From: Bacillota bacterium
Lineage (GTDB): Bacteria > Bacillota > Clostridia > Peptostreptococcales > Anaerovoracaceae
Length of the DNA: 64,000 bases
Assembly (NCBI GenBank): GCA_029008005.1
Contig: JAQXIX010000029.1
Span: forward strand, 62,001 to 126,000
Reading direction: 5' to 3'
Shown: positions 32,708 to 42,174 of the stretch, in pieces
Layout: each line of letters starts with the position of its first letter
Numbering within the stretch: the first letter of the stretch is position 1
The notes under the pieces: generated by a model
Database searches by the model: none
Told to the model about the DNA's origin: nothing
Seen by the model: the letters and a program-made list of their open reading frames with translations, nothing else
Position numbers and translations under genes: made by a program

Positions 32708-33368
32708 ATTTGTAGCCCACTCCTCTGGCAGTTACAATATAGTCTCTGTAAGGTCCGAGACTGTTTCTGAGATTTTTAATATGAGTATCTATTGTCCTGT
32801 CATCTCCCAGGAAATCATATCCCCAGATATCGGAAAGAAGCTTTTCCCTGGACAGAACTATGTTTTTATTTTCGACAAGGTAAAACAGCAGGTCATATTC
32901 CTTAGGTGTGAGATCGACCCTGTTACCGTCAACTGAAACAGTACGTGCAGGCATGTTTATTTCAAGACCGTCAAAACAGAGAATATCGGGAACAGGGTCT
33001 TCCCTCATTGTGTTCCTTGACAGAACGGCATTGATTCTCGCCATCAGTTCCTTTGGACTGAAGGGCTTAACAACGTAATCGTCTATGCCAAGCTCAAATC
33101 CGAAGAGCTTATCGTATTCTTCGCCTCGTGCGGAGAGCATAATAATCGGAATGTTTTTTGTTTTGCGTATTTCCTTGCATGCTGAGAAACCGTCAAGCTT
33201 AGGCATCATGATATCCATAATTATGATATCGAAATCATATAGCTTGCAAAGACCTACGGCAGTCATTCCGTCTGCTGCCTCCGTAACTGTGTGACCGTTA
33301 AATTCAGAGTATTCGCGTATTACTTCACGGATTTTCTGTTCATCATCCGCAATTAGAATATTTGCCAT
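32691..33368 (-). CDS. OmpR/PhoB-family response regulator
   Basis: 225-residue regulator. The receiver domain has the acidic pair in IADDEQ, the phosphorylated Asp in DIIIMDIMMPKLDG, the Thr/Ser in IIMLSARGEEYDK and Lys in VVKPFSPKEL. The C-terminal winged helix (LTPKEYDLLFYLVENKN, DDRTIDTHIKNLRNSLG, ARGVGYKF) is PhoB-type. GGGAGGCG precedes the ATG. It is the first gene of the operon and diverges from the CarD-family gene. ATTGT-N5-ACAAT (33405-33419) lies between the two and is a possible operator. Confidence 0.95.
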   Translation of the reverse strand: MANILIADDEQKIREVIREYSEFNGHTVTEAADGMTAVGLCKLYDFDIIIMDIMMPKLDGFSACKEIRKTKNIPIIMLSARGEEYDKLFGFELGIDDYVVKPFSPKELMARINAVLSRNTMREDPVPDILCFDGLEINMPARTVSVDGNRVDLTPKEYDLLFYLVENKNIVLSREKLLSDIWGYDFLGDDRTIDTHIKNLRNSLGPYRDYIVTARGVGYKFETKN

Positions 33369-33404
33369 TTTTTTTCGCCTCCCGTTATCCTTTTATTACA
33401 TAGT

Positions 33405-33429
33405 ATTGTATCACACAATGTGCTATAAT
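33405..33429 (+). promoter_or_regulatory. CarD-gene promoter (extended -10) with short palindrome
   Basis: TGC-TATAAT at 33421-33429 is an extended -10. Just upstream, ATTGT (33405-33409) and ACAAT (33415-33419) form a small inverted repeat between two divergent genes. Confidence 0.55.
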
Positions 33430-33457
33430 TAAAATGTATATATATTAGGAGGATGCT

Positions 33458-33931
33458 ATGTACAAACAGGGAGATAAAATCCTGTATCCTATGCATGGAG
33501 CCGGTATCATAAAAGAAATTTCACGCAAGGAAATTCTTGGTGAGATGAAGGAATATTATATATTTACCGTTCCTTGTGGAGAGATGGATGTGATGATCCC
33601 CGTTGATGGATGTGACAGCATTGGAGTAAGGCCTGTAGTATCACGGGGAGAAGTTTACAGAGCCATTGAGATTCTCGGAATGGAATCTACAGAGATGACA
33701 GGAAACTGGAACAAAAGATACAGAGAAAATTCCGACAGAATCAGGAACGGAGATATTAATGCCGTGGCAGAGATAGTCAGGAACCTCACCCGCATTGACA
33801 GAGAAAACAAACTGTCTGCGGGGGAAAAGAAGATGCTTTCAAATGCCAGAAGGATTCTCCAGAGTGAAATAATGCTCGTTCTTGAAATGAGCAGGGAAGA
33901 GGCCTATCAAACAATAGAAGAGGCCATTTGA
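33458..33931 (+). CDS. CarD/CdnL-family RNA polymerase-binding regulator
   Basis: 157-residue protein. The N-terminal Tudor-like RNA polymerase-interaction domain reads GDKILYPMHGAGIIKEI...YYIFTVPCGEMDVMIPVDG, then a helical C-terminal domain with a conserved segment (LSAGEKKMLSNARRILQSEIMLVL). Family members bind the RNA polymerase beta subunit and stabilise open promoter complexes. AGGAGG precedes the ATG. It opens a rightward run carD-yacL-ispDF-proS, a conserved clostridial neighbourhood. The Trp that wedges into promoter DNA in mycobacterial CarD is not clearly placed here. Confidence 0.92.
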   Translation: MYKQGDKILYPMHGAGIIKEISRKEILGEMKEYYIFTVPCGEMDVMIPVDGCDSIGVRPVVSRGEVYRAIEILGMESTEMTGNWNKRYRENSDRIRNGDINAVAEIVRNLTRIDRENKLSAGEKKMLSNARRILQSEIMLVLEMSREEAYQTIEEAI

Positions 33932-33968
33932 CAGGAAAAGGTTTCAATAGAGAGGAAACAGAAGTAAA

Positions 33969-35093
33969 GTGTTAAAAAAAATAGTTAAAACTGTACTTAC
34001 GCTGCTGGGAGTGGTTGTAGGTTTTGCGGTATACCGCCTCGTGAGATATCTCGCCAGAATAAACGGACATGATTTCACTGAGTCGTTCTCTTTAAGTGAG
34101 GAACTTTTCGTTATTGCTGTGTTTGTGATACTGTTCGGACTGCTGTTTTACAGGCTGGCGCCGTTGTTTATCAAACAGGGTGACAGAGTCGCCTATAACC
34201 TTGAAAAGCAGATGTCGGGGACTTCGGTTACGGAAGTTGTAACGACTTTTATCGGGCTTCTCTGCGGTGTGGCAATGGCATTTTTTATCAGTAATGTTTA
34301 TTCGGGAATAAAAATACCGACCTTAAACATTATTCTGAATATCGCCACATACATTATTCTGGGGTTCATAGGAATAAGTGTTGCCAACAGCAAGGGAAGA
34401 GATCTGATTAGCGATATCATAACATCGAAGAAGATTTCATCGGTAGGAGGTAAATCAGGTCGAAAGAAAGATGAGGCAACGCCGAAGATATTTGATACAA
34501 GTGTTATTATAGACGGAAGAATATTTGACATTATGAACACGGGATTTCTTGAAGGACCGATAGTGATTCCGGAGTTTGTCCTGAGAGAGTTAAGACATAT
34601 TGCAGATTCATCGGATTCTCTTAAAAGACAGAGAGGAAGAAGAGGCCTTGATATTCTGAATAAAATACGTTCGGAGTATGGAGTGGAAATATACAATACG
34701 GATACGGAAAAAGCCCTCAACGAAATACCTGAGGTAGATCTGAAGCTTCTTAAACTGGCTCAGATTATGAACGGTAAGGTTGTAACGAATGATTTCAATC
34801 TCAATAAAGTTGCAGCTATAAAGGGTGTACCTGTTTTGAATATCAATGAACTTGCCAATTCTCTGAAACCGGCTGTACTGCCGGGAGAAGAAATGCTCCT
34901 TTCACTTGTCAAGGAAGGTAGGGAAAAGAATCAGGCAATAGCGTATCTGGACGACGGCACAATGATTGTCGTTGAAGAAGGAAGAAATTATATCGGGCAG
35001 ACCATAAAGACAACAGTAACAACTGTACTTCAGACGGCTGCCGGAAGGATGATATTCGCCAAGCCGTCGGGAAACATCAGAAAGAACTCTTAG
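33969..35093 (+). CDS. yacL: YacL-like integral membrane protein with PIN and TRAM domains
   Basis: 374 residues starting at GTG. Four hydrophobic segments occupy about residues 1-145. A PIN nuclease domain follows ([51 protein letters not shown]) with the acidic metal-binding residues retained, and a C-terminal TRAM RNA-binding domain ([21 protein letters not shown]). Predicted to be a membrane-tethered ribonuclease; substrate unknown. It sits between carD and ispDF, as in many Firmicutes. GAGG lies 12 nt before the start. Confidence 0.92.
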   Translation: MLKKIVKTVLTLLGVVVGFAVYRLVRYLARINGHDFTESFSLSEELFVIAVFVILFGLLFYRLAPLFIKQGDRVAYNLEKQMSGTSVTEVVTTFIGLLCGVAMAFFISNVYSGIKIPTLNIILNIATYIILGFIGISVANSKGRDLISDIITSKKISSVGGKSGRKKDEATPKIFDTSVIIDGRIFDIMNTGFLEGPIVIPEFVLRELRHIADSSDSLKRQRGRRGLDILNKIRSEYGVEIYNTDTEKALNEIPEVDLKLLKLAQIMNGKVVTNDFNLNKVAAIKGVPVLNINELANSLKPAVLPGEEMLLSLVKEGREKNQAIAYLDDGTMIVVEEGRNYIGQTIKTTVTTVLQTAAGRMIFAKPSGNIRKNS

Positions 35094-35109
35094 TCGGGGG
35101 ATTTTTCAA

Positions 35110-36261
35110 ATGTATAAAAACAACAGGACAGCTGTAATTGTTGCGGCAGCAGGCAAAGGCAGCAGAATGGGAAGTTCCGTTCCCAAACAGTTTCTGAAGA
35201 TTGGCGGAGAATATATTCTCGTCAGGACTTTGAAGGTTTTTCAAAAGCTCGATGCTGTCGATCATATATTCGTGGTAACAGGCAAGGACTACGTGGATTT
35301 CGTCGGCGAACTTGCGGAAAACAGCAGACTCACGAAGGTTGAATCAGTTATAGAAGGCGGCAGCGAAAGACAGGATTCGGTTTACAATGCTCTTCAGGAA
35401 ATAAACAGAATAAAGCCGGGTACATCCTATGTGCTTGTTCATGACGGAGCGAGACCTTTTGTCAGTGAAGAAACAGTAATGGGTGTACTTGAAGCGGTTC
35501 ACAGAAGCGGAGCTGCGGCAGCATGTGTTTCTATGAAGGACAGCATTAGAAAAAGCACTGAAGATTCTATGGGAAGCGTGGGTGTTGACAGGAAAGATTA
35601 CTATTCTGTTCAGACACCTCAGGGATTTCGTAAGGCTATGCTCATAGAGGCATACGAGAAAGCCTATGACGACAGCTTCCGGGGAACGGATGATGCCTCG
35701 GTGGTCGAACGTGCCGGATATCCTATAGAAATAGTCGATGGAGATTACGGAAACATAAAAATTACAACGAAAGAGGATTTACCAATGGAGAACAGAATCG
35801 GAACGGGCTTTGATGTACATCGTTTCGAGGAGGGGAGAAAACTGTTTCTCGGTGGCGTGGAGATTCCTCACGACAGAGGGCTCAAAGGCCATTCGGATGC
35901 AGATGTTCTGCTTCATGCAGTGATGGATGCATTGCTTGGAGCGGCCGGTCTCGGGGACATAGGCAAACATTTTCCCGATACAGATATGAAGTACAAAGGC
36001 ATCAGCAGTATGGAACTGCTAAAGCATGTAAAGAAACTGCTGGATGAAAATATGTATATGGTAGCGAATGTTGACGTTACCCTCATAGCGCAGAAACCTA
36101 AAATCAGCCCGTACACAGAAGAAATGAGAAAAAATATTGCCGATGTGATCGGGATTGACATCAGCAGAGTAAACGTTAAGGGAACAACGACAGAAGGATT
36201 GGGATTTACAGGAAGAGAAGAAGGCATCGCTTGCGAGGCGGCTGCTTCAATATACAGATAA
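35110..36261 (+). CDS. ispDF: Bifunctional IspD/IspF isoprenoid enzyme
   Basis: 383-residue fusion of two MEP-pathway enzymes. Residues 1-225 are IspD (2-C-methyl-D-erythritol 4-phosphate cytidylyltransferase; [42 protein letters not shown]). Residues 226-383 are IspF (MECDP synthase; GTGFDVHRF with zinc ligands, [18 protein letters not shown]). IspDF fusions are known in several bacteria; here the IspF part starts with its own ATG (35785), a remnant of the separate gene or an internal start. It lies 16 nt after yacL and 26 nt before proS. Confidence 0.95.
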   Translation: MYKNNRTAVIVAAAGKGSRMGSSVPKQFLKIGGEYILVRTLKVFQKLDAVDHIFVVTGKDYVDFVGELAENSRLTKVESVIEGGSERQDSVYNALQEINRIKPGTSYVLVHDGARPFVSEETVMGVLEAVHRSGAAAACVSMKDSIRKSTEDSMGSVGVDRKDYYSVQTPQGFRKAMLIEAYEKAYDDSFRGTDDASVVERAGYPIEIVDGDYGNIKITTKEDLPMENRIGTGFDVHRFEEGRKLFLGGVEIPHDRGLKGHSDADVLLHAVMDALLGAAGLGDIGKHFPDTDMKYKGISSMELLKHVKKLLDENMYMVANVDVTLIAQKPKISPYTEEMRKNIADVIGIDISRVNVKGTTTEGLGFTGREEGIACEAAASIYR

Positions 36262-36287
36262 AAGAATACGAAGGAGAAGGACAACAT

Positions 36288-38036
36288 ATGAAATTATCAA
36301 GAGCATATTTCAAAACACTCAGAGAAGTACCTAACGAGGCAGAAATTCCAAGTCATATTCTGCTTCTCAGAGCAGGAATGATTAAGAAAGCCGCGGCCGG
36401 AATATACAGCTATATGCCGATGGGCAACAGAGTAATAGACAAGATACAGAATATTATCCGCGAAGAAATGGATGCCAAGGGATGTCAGGAAATTCGTACA
36501 TCGGTACTTCAGCCGGGGGAACTCTGGGAGGACTCCGGAAGATGGAGTGCTTATGGCCCTGAAATGTGGAGAGTAGAAGACAGAAACGGCAGAGGCTTCT
36601 GTCTTGGACCGACAGCTGAGGAAGTATTCACAGATATTATCAGAAACGATGTTACATCATACAGACAGCTTCCGCTCCAGCTTTATCAGTTCACTGACAA
36701 GTTCAGAGATGAAGCGAGACCTCGCTACGGCATGATGCGTTCAAGAGACTTCATTATGAAGGACAACTATTCCTTCGACAGAGACGAGGAAGGACTGGAA
36801 GTGAGCTACAGAGAAATGTATGATGCCTATACAAAGGTGTTCACAAGATGCGGATTGACATTCAGACCTGTTGAAGCGGACAACGGAGCAATAGGAGGTT
36901 CTGCATCCCATGAGTTTACAGCGCTTTGCGAATTCGGTGAAAGCGAAATATGTTACTGTGACGGATGCGATCTTGCCAAAACCGTAGAAAAGGCGGAATG
37001 TGCAGATGCACCGGCAAGTGACGAAGAAATGCTTGCCTCAGAGAAGGTGAACACTCCGGGAACGAAGACAATAGAAGAAGTTGCCGAATATCTCGGAATC
37101 GATAAAAAACAGACTCTTAAAGCACTGCTTTTCACGACCTACAATGAGGACGGCAGTGATGCAGGATATGTAGCGGCATTTATCCGAGGTGACAGAGAAC
37201 TCAACATGACTAAGCTGGTAAATGCACTTGGCTTAAGTGAGTATATGATTGAATTCGCCGATGAAGAGAAGATGGCGGCTGCATGCGGATGTGTCGGAGG
37301 ATTTACAGGTCCTGTAGGGCTTCATGACTGTAAAATTGTTGTTGACAGTGAAATTCCGGGTCTCAGGAATCTCGTGGCAGGAGCCAACGAAGAAGATTAT
37401 CATGTGAAAAACATTAATTACGGCAGAGATTACGAAGCAGATATCGTTACGGATCTTAAGACTTTGCTTGAGGGAGACCCTTGTCCTGTATGCGGCGCAC
37501 CGATTAAGCATGCCAGAGGCGTGGAGGTAGGACAGATATTCAAGCTGGGAACTAAGTATTCAGAGGCAATGGGAGCCATATACAAAGATGAGAACCAGCA
37601 GGATCACCCGATAGTAATGGGATGCTACGGCATTGGTGTTTCCAGAACATTCCAGGCTATTATCGATATGCCTGAGAATCACGATGAAAACGGAATTATC
37701 TGGCCGATTTCAGTAGCGCCTTATCATGCGATTATCACTTTGATGAAGCCGGATGACGAGGTGCAGGCAGCTCTTGCTGAAGATATATACAGCAAGCTCT
37801 GGGCAGCAGGTGTGGAGACTGTTCTGGATGACAGAAAAGAACGTCCGGGTGTCAAATTCAAGGATGCCGATCTCATTGGTATTCCTATCAGAATCACAGT
37901 TGGAAGAGATGCAGCCGACGGCCGTGTCGAATACAAGATGAGACGTGATGCAGATAAAATCAGCCTTACGGCAGAGGAGGCAGTTGCAAAGGCAACAGAA
38001 ACAGTAAATGCTGAAAAAAACGGACCAATCAGATAG
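36288..38036 (+). CDS. proS: Prolyl-tRNA synthetase (bacterial type)
   Basis: Class II aminoacyl-tRNA synthetase, 582 residues. The catalytic core has motif 2 (FTDKFRDEARPRYGMMRSRDFIMKD). An INS/YbaK-like editing insert occupies the middle (KTIEEVAEYLGIDKKQTLKALLF). Motif 3 is in VMGCYGIGVSRTFQAII, and the C-terminal anticodon-binding domain contains ERPGVKFKDADLIG. The frame is open to 36231, but AAGGAGAAGG sets ATG 36288. The 3' end overlaps the chromate transporter half-gene by 29 nt. Confidence 0.97.
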   Translation: MKLSRAYFKTLREVPNEAEIPSHILLLRAGMIKKAAAGIYSYMPMGNRVIDKIQNIIREEMDAKGCQEIRTSVLQPGELWEDSGRWSAYGPEMWRVEDRNGRGFCLGPTAEEVFTDIIRNDVTSYRQLPLQLYQFTDKFRDEARPRYGMMRSRDFIMKDNYSFDRDEEGLEVSYREMYDAYTKVFTRCGLTFRPVEADNGAIGGSASHEFTALCEFGESEICYCDGCDLAKTVEKAECADAPASDEEMLASEKVNTPGTKTIEEVAEYLGIDKKQTLKALLFTTYNEDGSDAGYVAAFIRGDRELNMTKLVNALGLSEYMIEFADEEKMAAACGCVGGFTGPVGLHDCKIVVDSEIPGLRNLVAGANEEDYHVKNINYGRDYEADIVTDLKTLLEGDPCPVCGAPIKHARGVEVGQIFKLGTKYSEAMGAIYKDENQQDHPIVMGCYGIGVSRTFQAIIDMPENHDENGIIWPISVAPYHAIITLMKPDDEVQAALAEDIYSKLWAAGVETVLDDRKERPGVKFKDADLIGIPIRITVGRDAADGRVEYKMRRDADKISLTAEEAVAKATETVNAEKNGPIR

Positions 38037-38589
38037 ATTTCAATGCGTTAAACTTTTTTGGGCCTTCTTTAAGATAGGTGTTTTCACAATCGGAGGAGGT
38101 GCTGCCATGATTCCTCAGATACAGCAGATCGCTGTAGATGAGAAAAAGTGGCTAACAGATGAAGAAATGCTGGATTGTATTGCCCTGGGACAGTCGCTTC
38201 CCGGGGTAATTGCAGTTAATATGGCAACTTATATCGGACGAAAGCTCAGAGGTGTTCCGGGAGCCGTTGCTGCTACAGTAGGAGTTGTTATTCCTGCGAT
38301 TATAGCTATTTTGCTGGCAGTCTGGTTTCTTGATTTCATTGGAGACAATGGGTTTGTGTATGGCGCTTTCGTTGGAGTGAAGGCTGCAGTTTGCGGCCTG
38401 ATTGCAGTTACGATGGTAAGGCTCGGCAAACAGATTCTGAAGACACCCTTTCAGTGGGTTATTATGTTTGCCGGGGGTATTGCCGTCTGTTTCTTCGGAA
38501 TTTCCGCAATACTTGTAATATCAGCCGGTATTGCAGCGGGAATAATGTACAGTATTGTAAGCGAAAAAAGAGAAAATAATAAAAAATAG
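38008..38589 (+). CDS. Half-size chromate transporter (CHR family), first half
   Basis: 193-residue membrane protein with about five hydrophobic segments and the CHR signature FFKIGVFTIGGGAAMIPQI, followed by ALGQSLPGVIAVNMATYIG. In Firmicutes CHR transporters often occur as two adjacent half-size genes that work together. The complementary half here lies about 18 kb away at 56851-57399, with the whole accessory island between. The ATG overlaps proS by 29 nt and has no good ribosome site, so the true start is uncertain. The substrate (chromate or another anion) is not established for short CHR proteins. Confidence 0.88.
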   Translation: MLKKTDQSDRFQCVKLFWAFFKIGVFTIGGGAAMIPQIQQIAVDEKKWLTDEEMLDCIALGQSLPGVIAVNMATYIGRKLRGVPGAVAATVGVVIPAIIAILLAVWFLDFIGDNGFVYGAFVGVKAAVCGLIAVTMVRLGKQILKTPFQWVIMFAGGIAVCFFGISAILVISAGIAAGIMYSIVSEKRENNKK

Positions 38590-38603
38590 CGTATAGGATA
38601 AAA

Positions 38604-38675
38604 GTATGCTCTCTGCATACCGATTTGTTAATCAATTTCGTTATGATATAGACATCAAGCGGGGTATTAACAAAT
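38604..38675. repeat. Inverted repeats ahead of the accessory island
   Basis: GTATGC...GCATAC forms a small hairpin at 38604-38620. ATTTGTTAAT (38623-38632) and its exact complement ATTAACAAAT (38666-38675) flank a 33-bp segment directly upstream of the M23 peptidase gene. They may be an operator pair or mRNA structure. There is no T-run, so no terminator is supported between chrA and the island. Confidence 0.45.
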
Positions 38676-38695
38676 TAAGTATACAGGAGGACGCT

Positions 38696-40186
38696 ATGAA
38701 GAAGAAGATAATATCTTTTGCTATGACATTATGTATGATACTTACACTGTTTTCCGGTCTGCCGGACAAGGCAGACGCCGCGAGCGTATCGTACAGATGG
38801 CCGACAACATGTAAAACGATAACAGGACACTGGGGAAAGGAACCGGGACATTTCTACGCTTACCATTACGGTATAGATATAGGAGCTGCAGGAGGCGCAA
38901 AAGTTTATGCAGCAGAATCAGGCAAGGTAATAGGTGCAGGTCTCTATGGCGCATATGGATATTGTGTTCGCATAAAGCACAGCAACGGGCAGGTTACACT
39001 GTACGGACATAATTCGAGACTGGCAGTTAAGAACGGTGCGAAGGTCAAGAAAGGTCAGGTAATCGCATATGTAGGAGGAACCGGAAGCGGAGGAAGTAAG
39101 GCCTATGACAATCATCTGCACTTCGGAATTTACAAGAGTGTTTCGGCAATGAAAAAAGAAGACGGCAGAGCATCATCGAGCATAACTGTAAATCCGGAAC
39201 CGATTCTTAAGAAATCCAATGCAAAATCCAAATCAACAAAATACTACTATATAACGTACACCGGTACAAATGCCAAAAAACTGCCTGCAACAGGTAAAAA
39301 GAAAAGGGGATCGACATATTATGTAAGCAAAAGCAAACCAACAAGATCGGGATACACATTTTCATACTGGTCAGGATCGAACGGCTGCAAATACTATCCC
39401 GGAAGTAAATATACGGGAAATGCTAATCTGAAACTTACAGCAGTATGGAAGGCAGTATCAACATCAGGTCAGACTTGCGGCAAGGTAGTCGGTGCAGACG
39501 AATACTGCAGCAAGTACAAGAACAACAGCAGTTACAGCTGCAAGAGAGTTTACAGATATGCTACAAGATCTAAGATAACAACAACAAGCGGATACGATTC
39601 GCTTAGCGGATACACGAAATACGATTCTAAAACTGCAACAACTTATTCAGGATACAGATTCGGAACACCGATATCGACAAACACTTCGTATGACGGCGGC
39701 AAGAAAACAACAACGAGTGCATCAAATATAGGGTATTACTACTATGCATACGCTGCTGCAAATCCGCAAAACACCGATGACTGGTCATTTGTCTGCGGAA
39801 AAAGCAGAAACGGAGTGATTTCATACATGAAGCAGAATTATTCGGCATCTGCCGCATGGAGTGAAGATAATATGAGATATTTCTGGATGATAAGCAGCAA
39901 AGACCTGGGTTCAACGGCAGCAGGTTCGCAGATAAGCTGCAGCATACCGTATCTTGAGAACTCAGCAGTAAGCGTCGGAACAACAAGTTACAACGGTAAA
40001 CACTACTATGATATTCCAATGTACAAGTACAACAAATGCTATAAAGTGAAGACCGTTACAACAACAAATTATTTCTATAAATATACAAACTGGTCGGGAT
40101 GGTCAAGCTGGACAGCTAATCCACCGGCAGCATGTGATACAGTTAAAATCGATACTCAGGAAGCGTATCTTATACAGAGCAGATAA
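38696..40186 (+). CDS. Secreted M23 metallopeptidase with InlB-type repeat and novel C-terminal domain
   Basis: 496-residue exported protein; ATG 38696 follows CAGGAGG. A signal peptide (MKKKIISFAMTLCMILTLF, cleavage after ADA) is followed by an LytM/M23 endopeptidase domain with zinc ligands His57, Asp61 (HYGID) and His142 (HLHFG). An InlB_B/Listeria-Bacteroides-type repeat lies around residues 180-250 (SKPTRSGYTFSYWSG...LTAVW). Residues 269-496 form a Tyr/Ser/Thr-rich domain ending with W-x2-W-x2-W motifs. It is about 70% identical by eye to the C-terminus of the zinc-ribbon protein at 47425 and is otherwise unknown to me. First gene of the island; probably cuts peptide bridges in peptidoglycan. 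Confidence 0.9.
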   Translation: MKKKIISFAMTLCMILTLFSGLPDKADAASVSYRWPTTCKTITGHWGKEPGHFYAYHYGIDIGAAGGAKVYAAESGKVIGAGLYGAYGYCVRIKHSNGQVTLYGHNSRLAVKNGAKVKKGQVIAYVGGTGSGGSKAYDNHLHFGIYKSVSAMKKEDGRASSSITVNPEPILKKSNAKSKSTKYYYITYTGTNAKKLPATGKKKRGSTYYVSKSKPTRSGYTFSYWSGSNGCKYYPGSKYTGNANLKLTAVWKAVSTSGQTCGKVVGADEYCSKYKNNSSYSCKRVYRYATRSKITTTSGYDSLSGYTKYDSKTATTYSGYRFGTPISTNTSYDGGKKTTTSASNIGYYYYAYAAANPQNTDDWSFVCGKSRNGVISYMKQNYSASAAWSEDNMRYFWMISSKDLGSTAAGSQISCSIPYLENSAVSVGTTSYNGKHYYDIPMYKYNKCYKVKTVTTTNYFYKYTNWSGWSSWTANPPAACDTVKIDTQEAYLIQSR

Positions 40187-40201
40187 GCCTAGATTATTAA
40201 G

Positions 40202-40233
40202 CCGGGGAATTCGGAAGAAACCGAATTCCCCGG
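40202..40233. repeat. Perfect 13-bp inverted repeat (hairpin) after the M23 gene
   Basis: CCGGGGAATTCGG (40202-40214), 6-nt loop, exact complement (40221-40233). There is no T-run, so it would be a weak terminator at best. It may protect the M23 mRNA 3' end. An extended -10 promoter begins 3 nt after it. Confidence 0.75.
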
Positions 40234-40236
40234 TTA

Positions 40237-40245
40237 TGGTATAAT
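40237..40245 (+). promoter_or_regulatory. Extended -10 promoter at the head of the island operon
   Basis: TG-G-TATAAT at 40237-40245, about 57 nt before the small ORF at 40302. From here to 57907 all genes run rightward with gaps of 2-46 nt and no terminator, so it may drive a transcript of about 17 kb. Confidence 0.6.
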
Positions 40246-40301
40246 ATTTATGTTGACAGATTGAACAGCACTTAAAGCGTCGTGAGGGGAGGAAGTAGCA
40301 G

Positions 40302-40394
40302 ATGAGAAGAATTATACTGCTGATTTGTTTTATAATCAGCATATATATAGGAATTAACGTGATTTCGGAAGATGCCGAAACGGATGAAGCGTAG
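40302..40394 (+). CDS. Small single-pass membrane protein (30 residues)
   Basis: ATG 40302 follows a strong ribosome site (GGGGAGGAAG, 40286-40294). The product is a basic MRR start, one hydrophobic segment (IILLICFIISIYIGINVI) and an acidic tail (SEDAETDEA). That is the positive-inside pattern of a real membrane peptide. It is the first gene after the island promoter and lies 46 nt before the next gene. Function unknown; it could be an accessory subunit of a neighbouring membrane complex. A leader-peptide role is also possible, because its start of translation is so well marked. Confidence 0.6.
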   Translation: MRRIILLICFIISIYIGINVISEDAETDEA

Positions 40395-40440
40395 GTGTAT
40401 ACTTAAATACATAAAAAGCATATTTTAAAGGAGAAGAACG

Positions 40441-41682
40441 ATGGATTTAAAAAGTGCATTACCGATTCTCGGTGCAGCACTTGTTGTTGTGGTGGTTGCT
40501 GCAGTTGCGATAGTCAAAAACGTGGATTTTGATAAAGAATCGATACCTGCAGAAGAAGAGTCTTATTCATTTGATGTGACATTTGCAGACGCATCTTCGG
40601 TGTTGCCTGATTATAAGGGCATTACATACGGACCAAATAATCTCTTTGACGGAGATAAGACAACGGCATGGGTTGAAGGAGCAGACGGATGTGGAACAAG
40701 TGAATGGGTTACAGTTGCCTGTGAGGGAAATAAAACGATAAAAGCTCTGCTCATCAGAAACGGATATCAGAAATCCGAGGAGGTATATAACAATAACTGC
40801 AGAGTGAAAGATGCTGTTGCTGTATTTGAAGACGGAAGTCGCGAGAATTTCAGACTCGAAGACAATTACGGCAAAGAACAGCATGTAGTATTTTCCAAAC
40901 CACATCCCGGTGATGGGGTAAAGATAATGATTAAATCAGTTTATCCGGGTGTTGACTATGATGATACATGCATTTCGGAAATAGAATTTTCCGATTATAC
41001 CGGTGATCTTTCGGGAACGATTGAAGTTAAAGGTGAAGCGGATGCAGGAAGTGATCCGGAAGAAGATTTGTGGGGGCATTTCGCAAAGGTTGACCAGATC
41101 GGTAAAAATATAGATAAGATTTCCTCTGAAGTGCAGGTAAAAGCTGTCGATAAGGAATTGTATGGCGATAGGTGGCAGGGACAATGTGGATTATCCGGTA
41201 TATTTTGGGATGGAAGTCTTTACGTTCAATGGGGTACGGAATTGTCATACAGTATTGATGATTACGATGGTATATGCTATGGTATGGGAGGAACGGCAGG
41301 AGAACTTTTCGGTCTGGAATCGGACATGGACGTAGGCGATTTTATATCCAAAATAGAAGGATTTGTCGGTGATGAGTCGACTTATTATTTTAACTACAGA
41401 AAATTGAATAGCGAGGATAGGAGAAACTGCTGGCAAGCATATAGGAATGCAGACAGAGAACCGGTAAAAAGCATGTTCAAATTAGGCGGAGGATACAATA
41501 TAGAGGTTTATTGTGATGGTCTTGAAAATGTTATAGAGCGGTATGATATTACAGAAGACTTAGCCAATGTTCCTGAAAATTCAGTTGATACATACTTCGG
41601 TGGATGTGATGACAGCTGTTATGTTATTACACCGGGTACAAAAATCGTAGTTTGGGCTATTCCTTACGGAACAGGTTATTAA
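40441..41682 (+). CDS. Membrane-anchored protein with NADase-type/discoidin-like glycan-binding domain
   Basis: 413 residues with one N-terminal transmembrane anchor (ILGAALVVVVVAAVAIV) and a large extracellular part. Residues about 45-190 look like the discoidin-type glycan-binding domain seen with NADase-type exoproteins (ITYGPNNLFDGDKTTAWVEG, GTSEWVTV, LLIRNGYQKSEEVYNNNCRVKD). The remaining roughly 220 residues are acidic and Tyr/Gly-rich with several cysteines and no recognised family. GGAG precedes the ATG. Probably a surface sensor or ligand-binding part of the island system. Confidence 0.7.
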   Translation: MDLKSALPILGAALVVVVVAAVAIVKNVDFDKESIPAEEESYSFDVTFADASSVLPDYKGITYGPNNLFDGDKTTAWVEGADGCGTSEWVTVACEGNKTIKALLIRNGYQKSEEVYNNNCRVKDAVAVFEDGSRENFRLEDNYGKEQHVVFSKPHPGDGVKIMIKSVYPGVDYDDTCISEIEFSDYTGDLSGTIEVKGEADAGSDPEEDLWGHFAKVDQIGKNIDKISSEVQVKAVDKELYGDRWQGQCGLSGIFWDGSLYVQWGTELSYSIDDYDGICYGMGGTAGELFGLESDMDVGDFISKIEGFVGDESTYYFNYRKLNSEDRRNCWQAYRNADREPVKSMFKLGGGYNIEVYCDGLENVIERYDITEDLANVPENSVDTYFGGCDDSCYVITPGTKIVVWAIPYGTGY

Positions 41683-41703
41683 TTAAAGAAAGGTATTTAT
41701 AAA

Positions 41704-42165
41704 ATGAACAGAGATGTAAGGCGATTTGAGATAAACGGTAAATTTTACAACCTGGAACAGGTTTCGAAACTGATTAAAACAGGTAAATGGGATGCAGCTG
41801 TTAATACATTACAGGTTAGAATCGGACTGGGTGCCGATGAAGCAAGAGAGGTGGCCAGACAGCTAAAATCCATTAATGATGGTGTAGAATACCGTCCTTC
41901 CGAAAATAAGAACAATCCGGTTACTTCACCAGAAGATAACAATCTCGGACGTGCAATAAAATGGTCAGGGCTGGTAATAGGAATTATAGGTGTAATACTG
42001 TCAATGTATATAGGTGGTGAGATGAGTAATTCATACTTGTTTGAATCGGGAACGGGGTTTGCGTTTCTGATGGCGACAGCATCCGTTACGCTGGGTCTTG
42101 TTGTAAGCGGTATTGGGGAAATAATCATACTGTTAAACAGGATCAGGTACAATACTGAAAAATAA
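41704..42165 (+). CDS. Two-helix membrane protein with L7/L12-like N-terminal segment
   Basis: 153 residues. The cytosolic N-terminus contains KLIKTGKWDAAVNTLQVRIGLGADEAREVARQL, whose GLGxxEAREV pattern recalls the C-terminal domain of ribosomal protein L7/L12 (given here as parts of one segment, residues 21-53). Two hydrophobic segments follow (about 87-105 and 115-140). No function is assigned to such proteins. It lies between the glycan-binding-like membrane protein and the first kinase with gaps of 21 and 9 nt. Confidence 0.6.
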   Translation: MNRDVRRFEINGKFYNLEQVSKLIKTGKWDAAVNTLQVRIGLGADEAREVARQLKSINDGVEYRPSENKNNPVTSPEDNNLGRAIKWSGLVIGIIGVILSMYIGGEMSNSYLFESGTGFAFLMATASVTLGLVVSGIGEIIILLNRIRYNTEK

Positions 42166-42174
42166 TCTGAGAAA

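Noticed and set aside
40202..40233. Intrinsic terminator after the M23 gene
   Set aside because: The stem is perfect, but the following bases are TTATGG rather than a T-run, so it is listed as a hairpin only.
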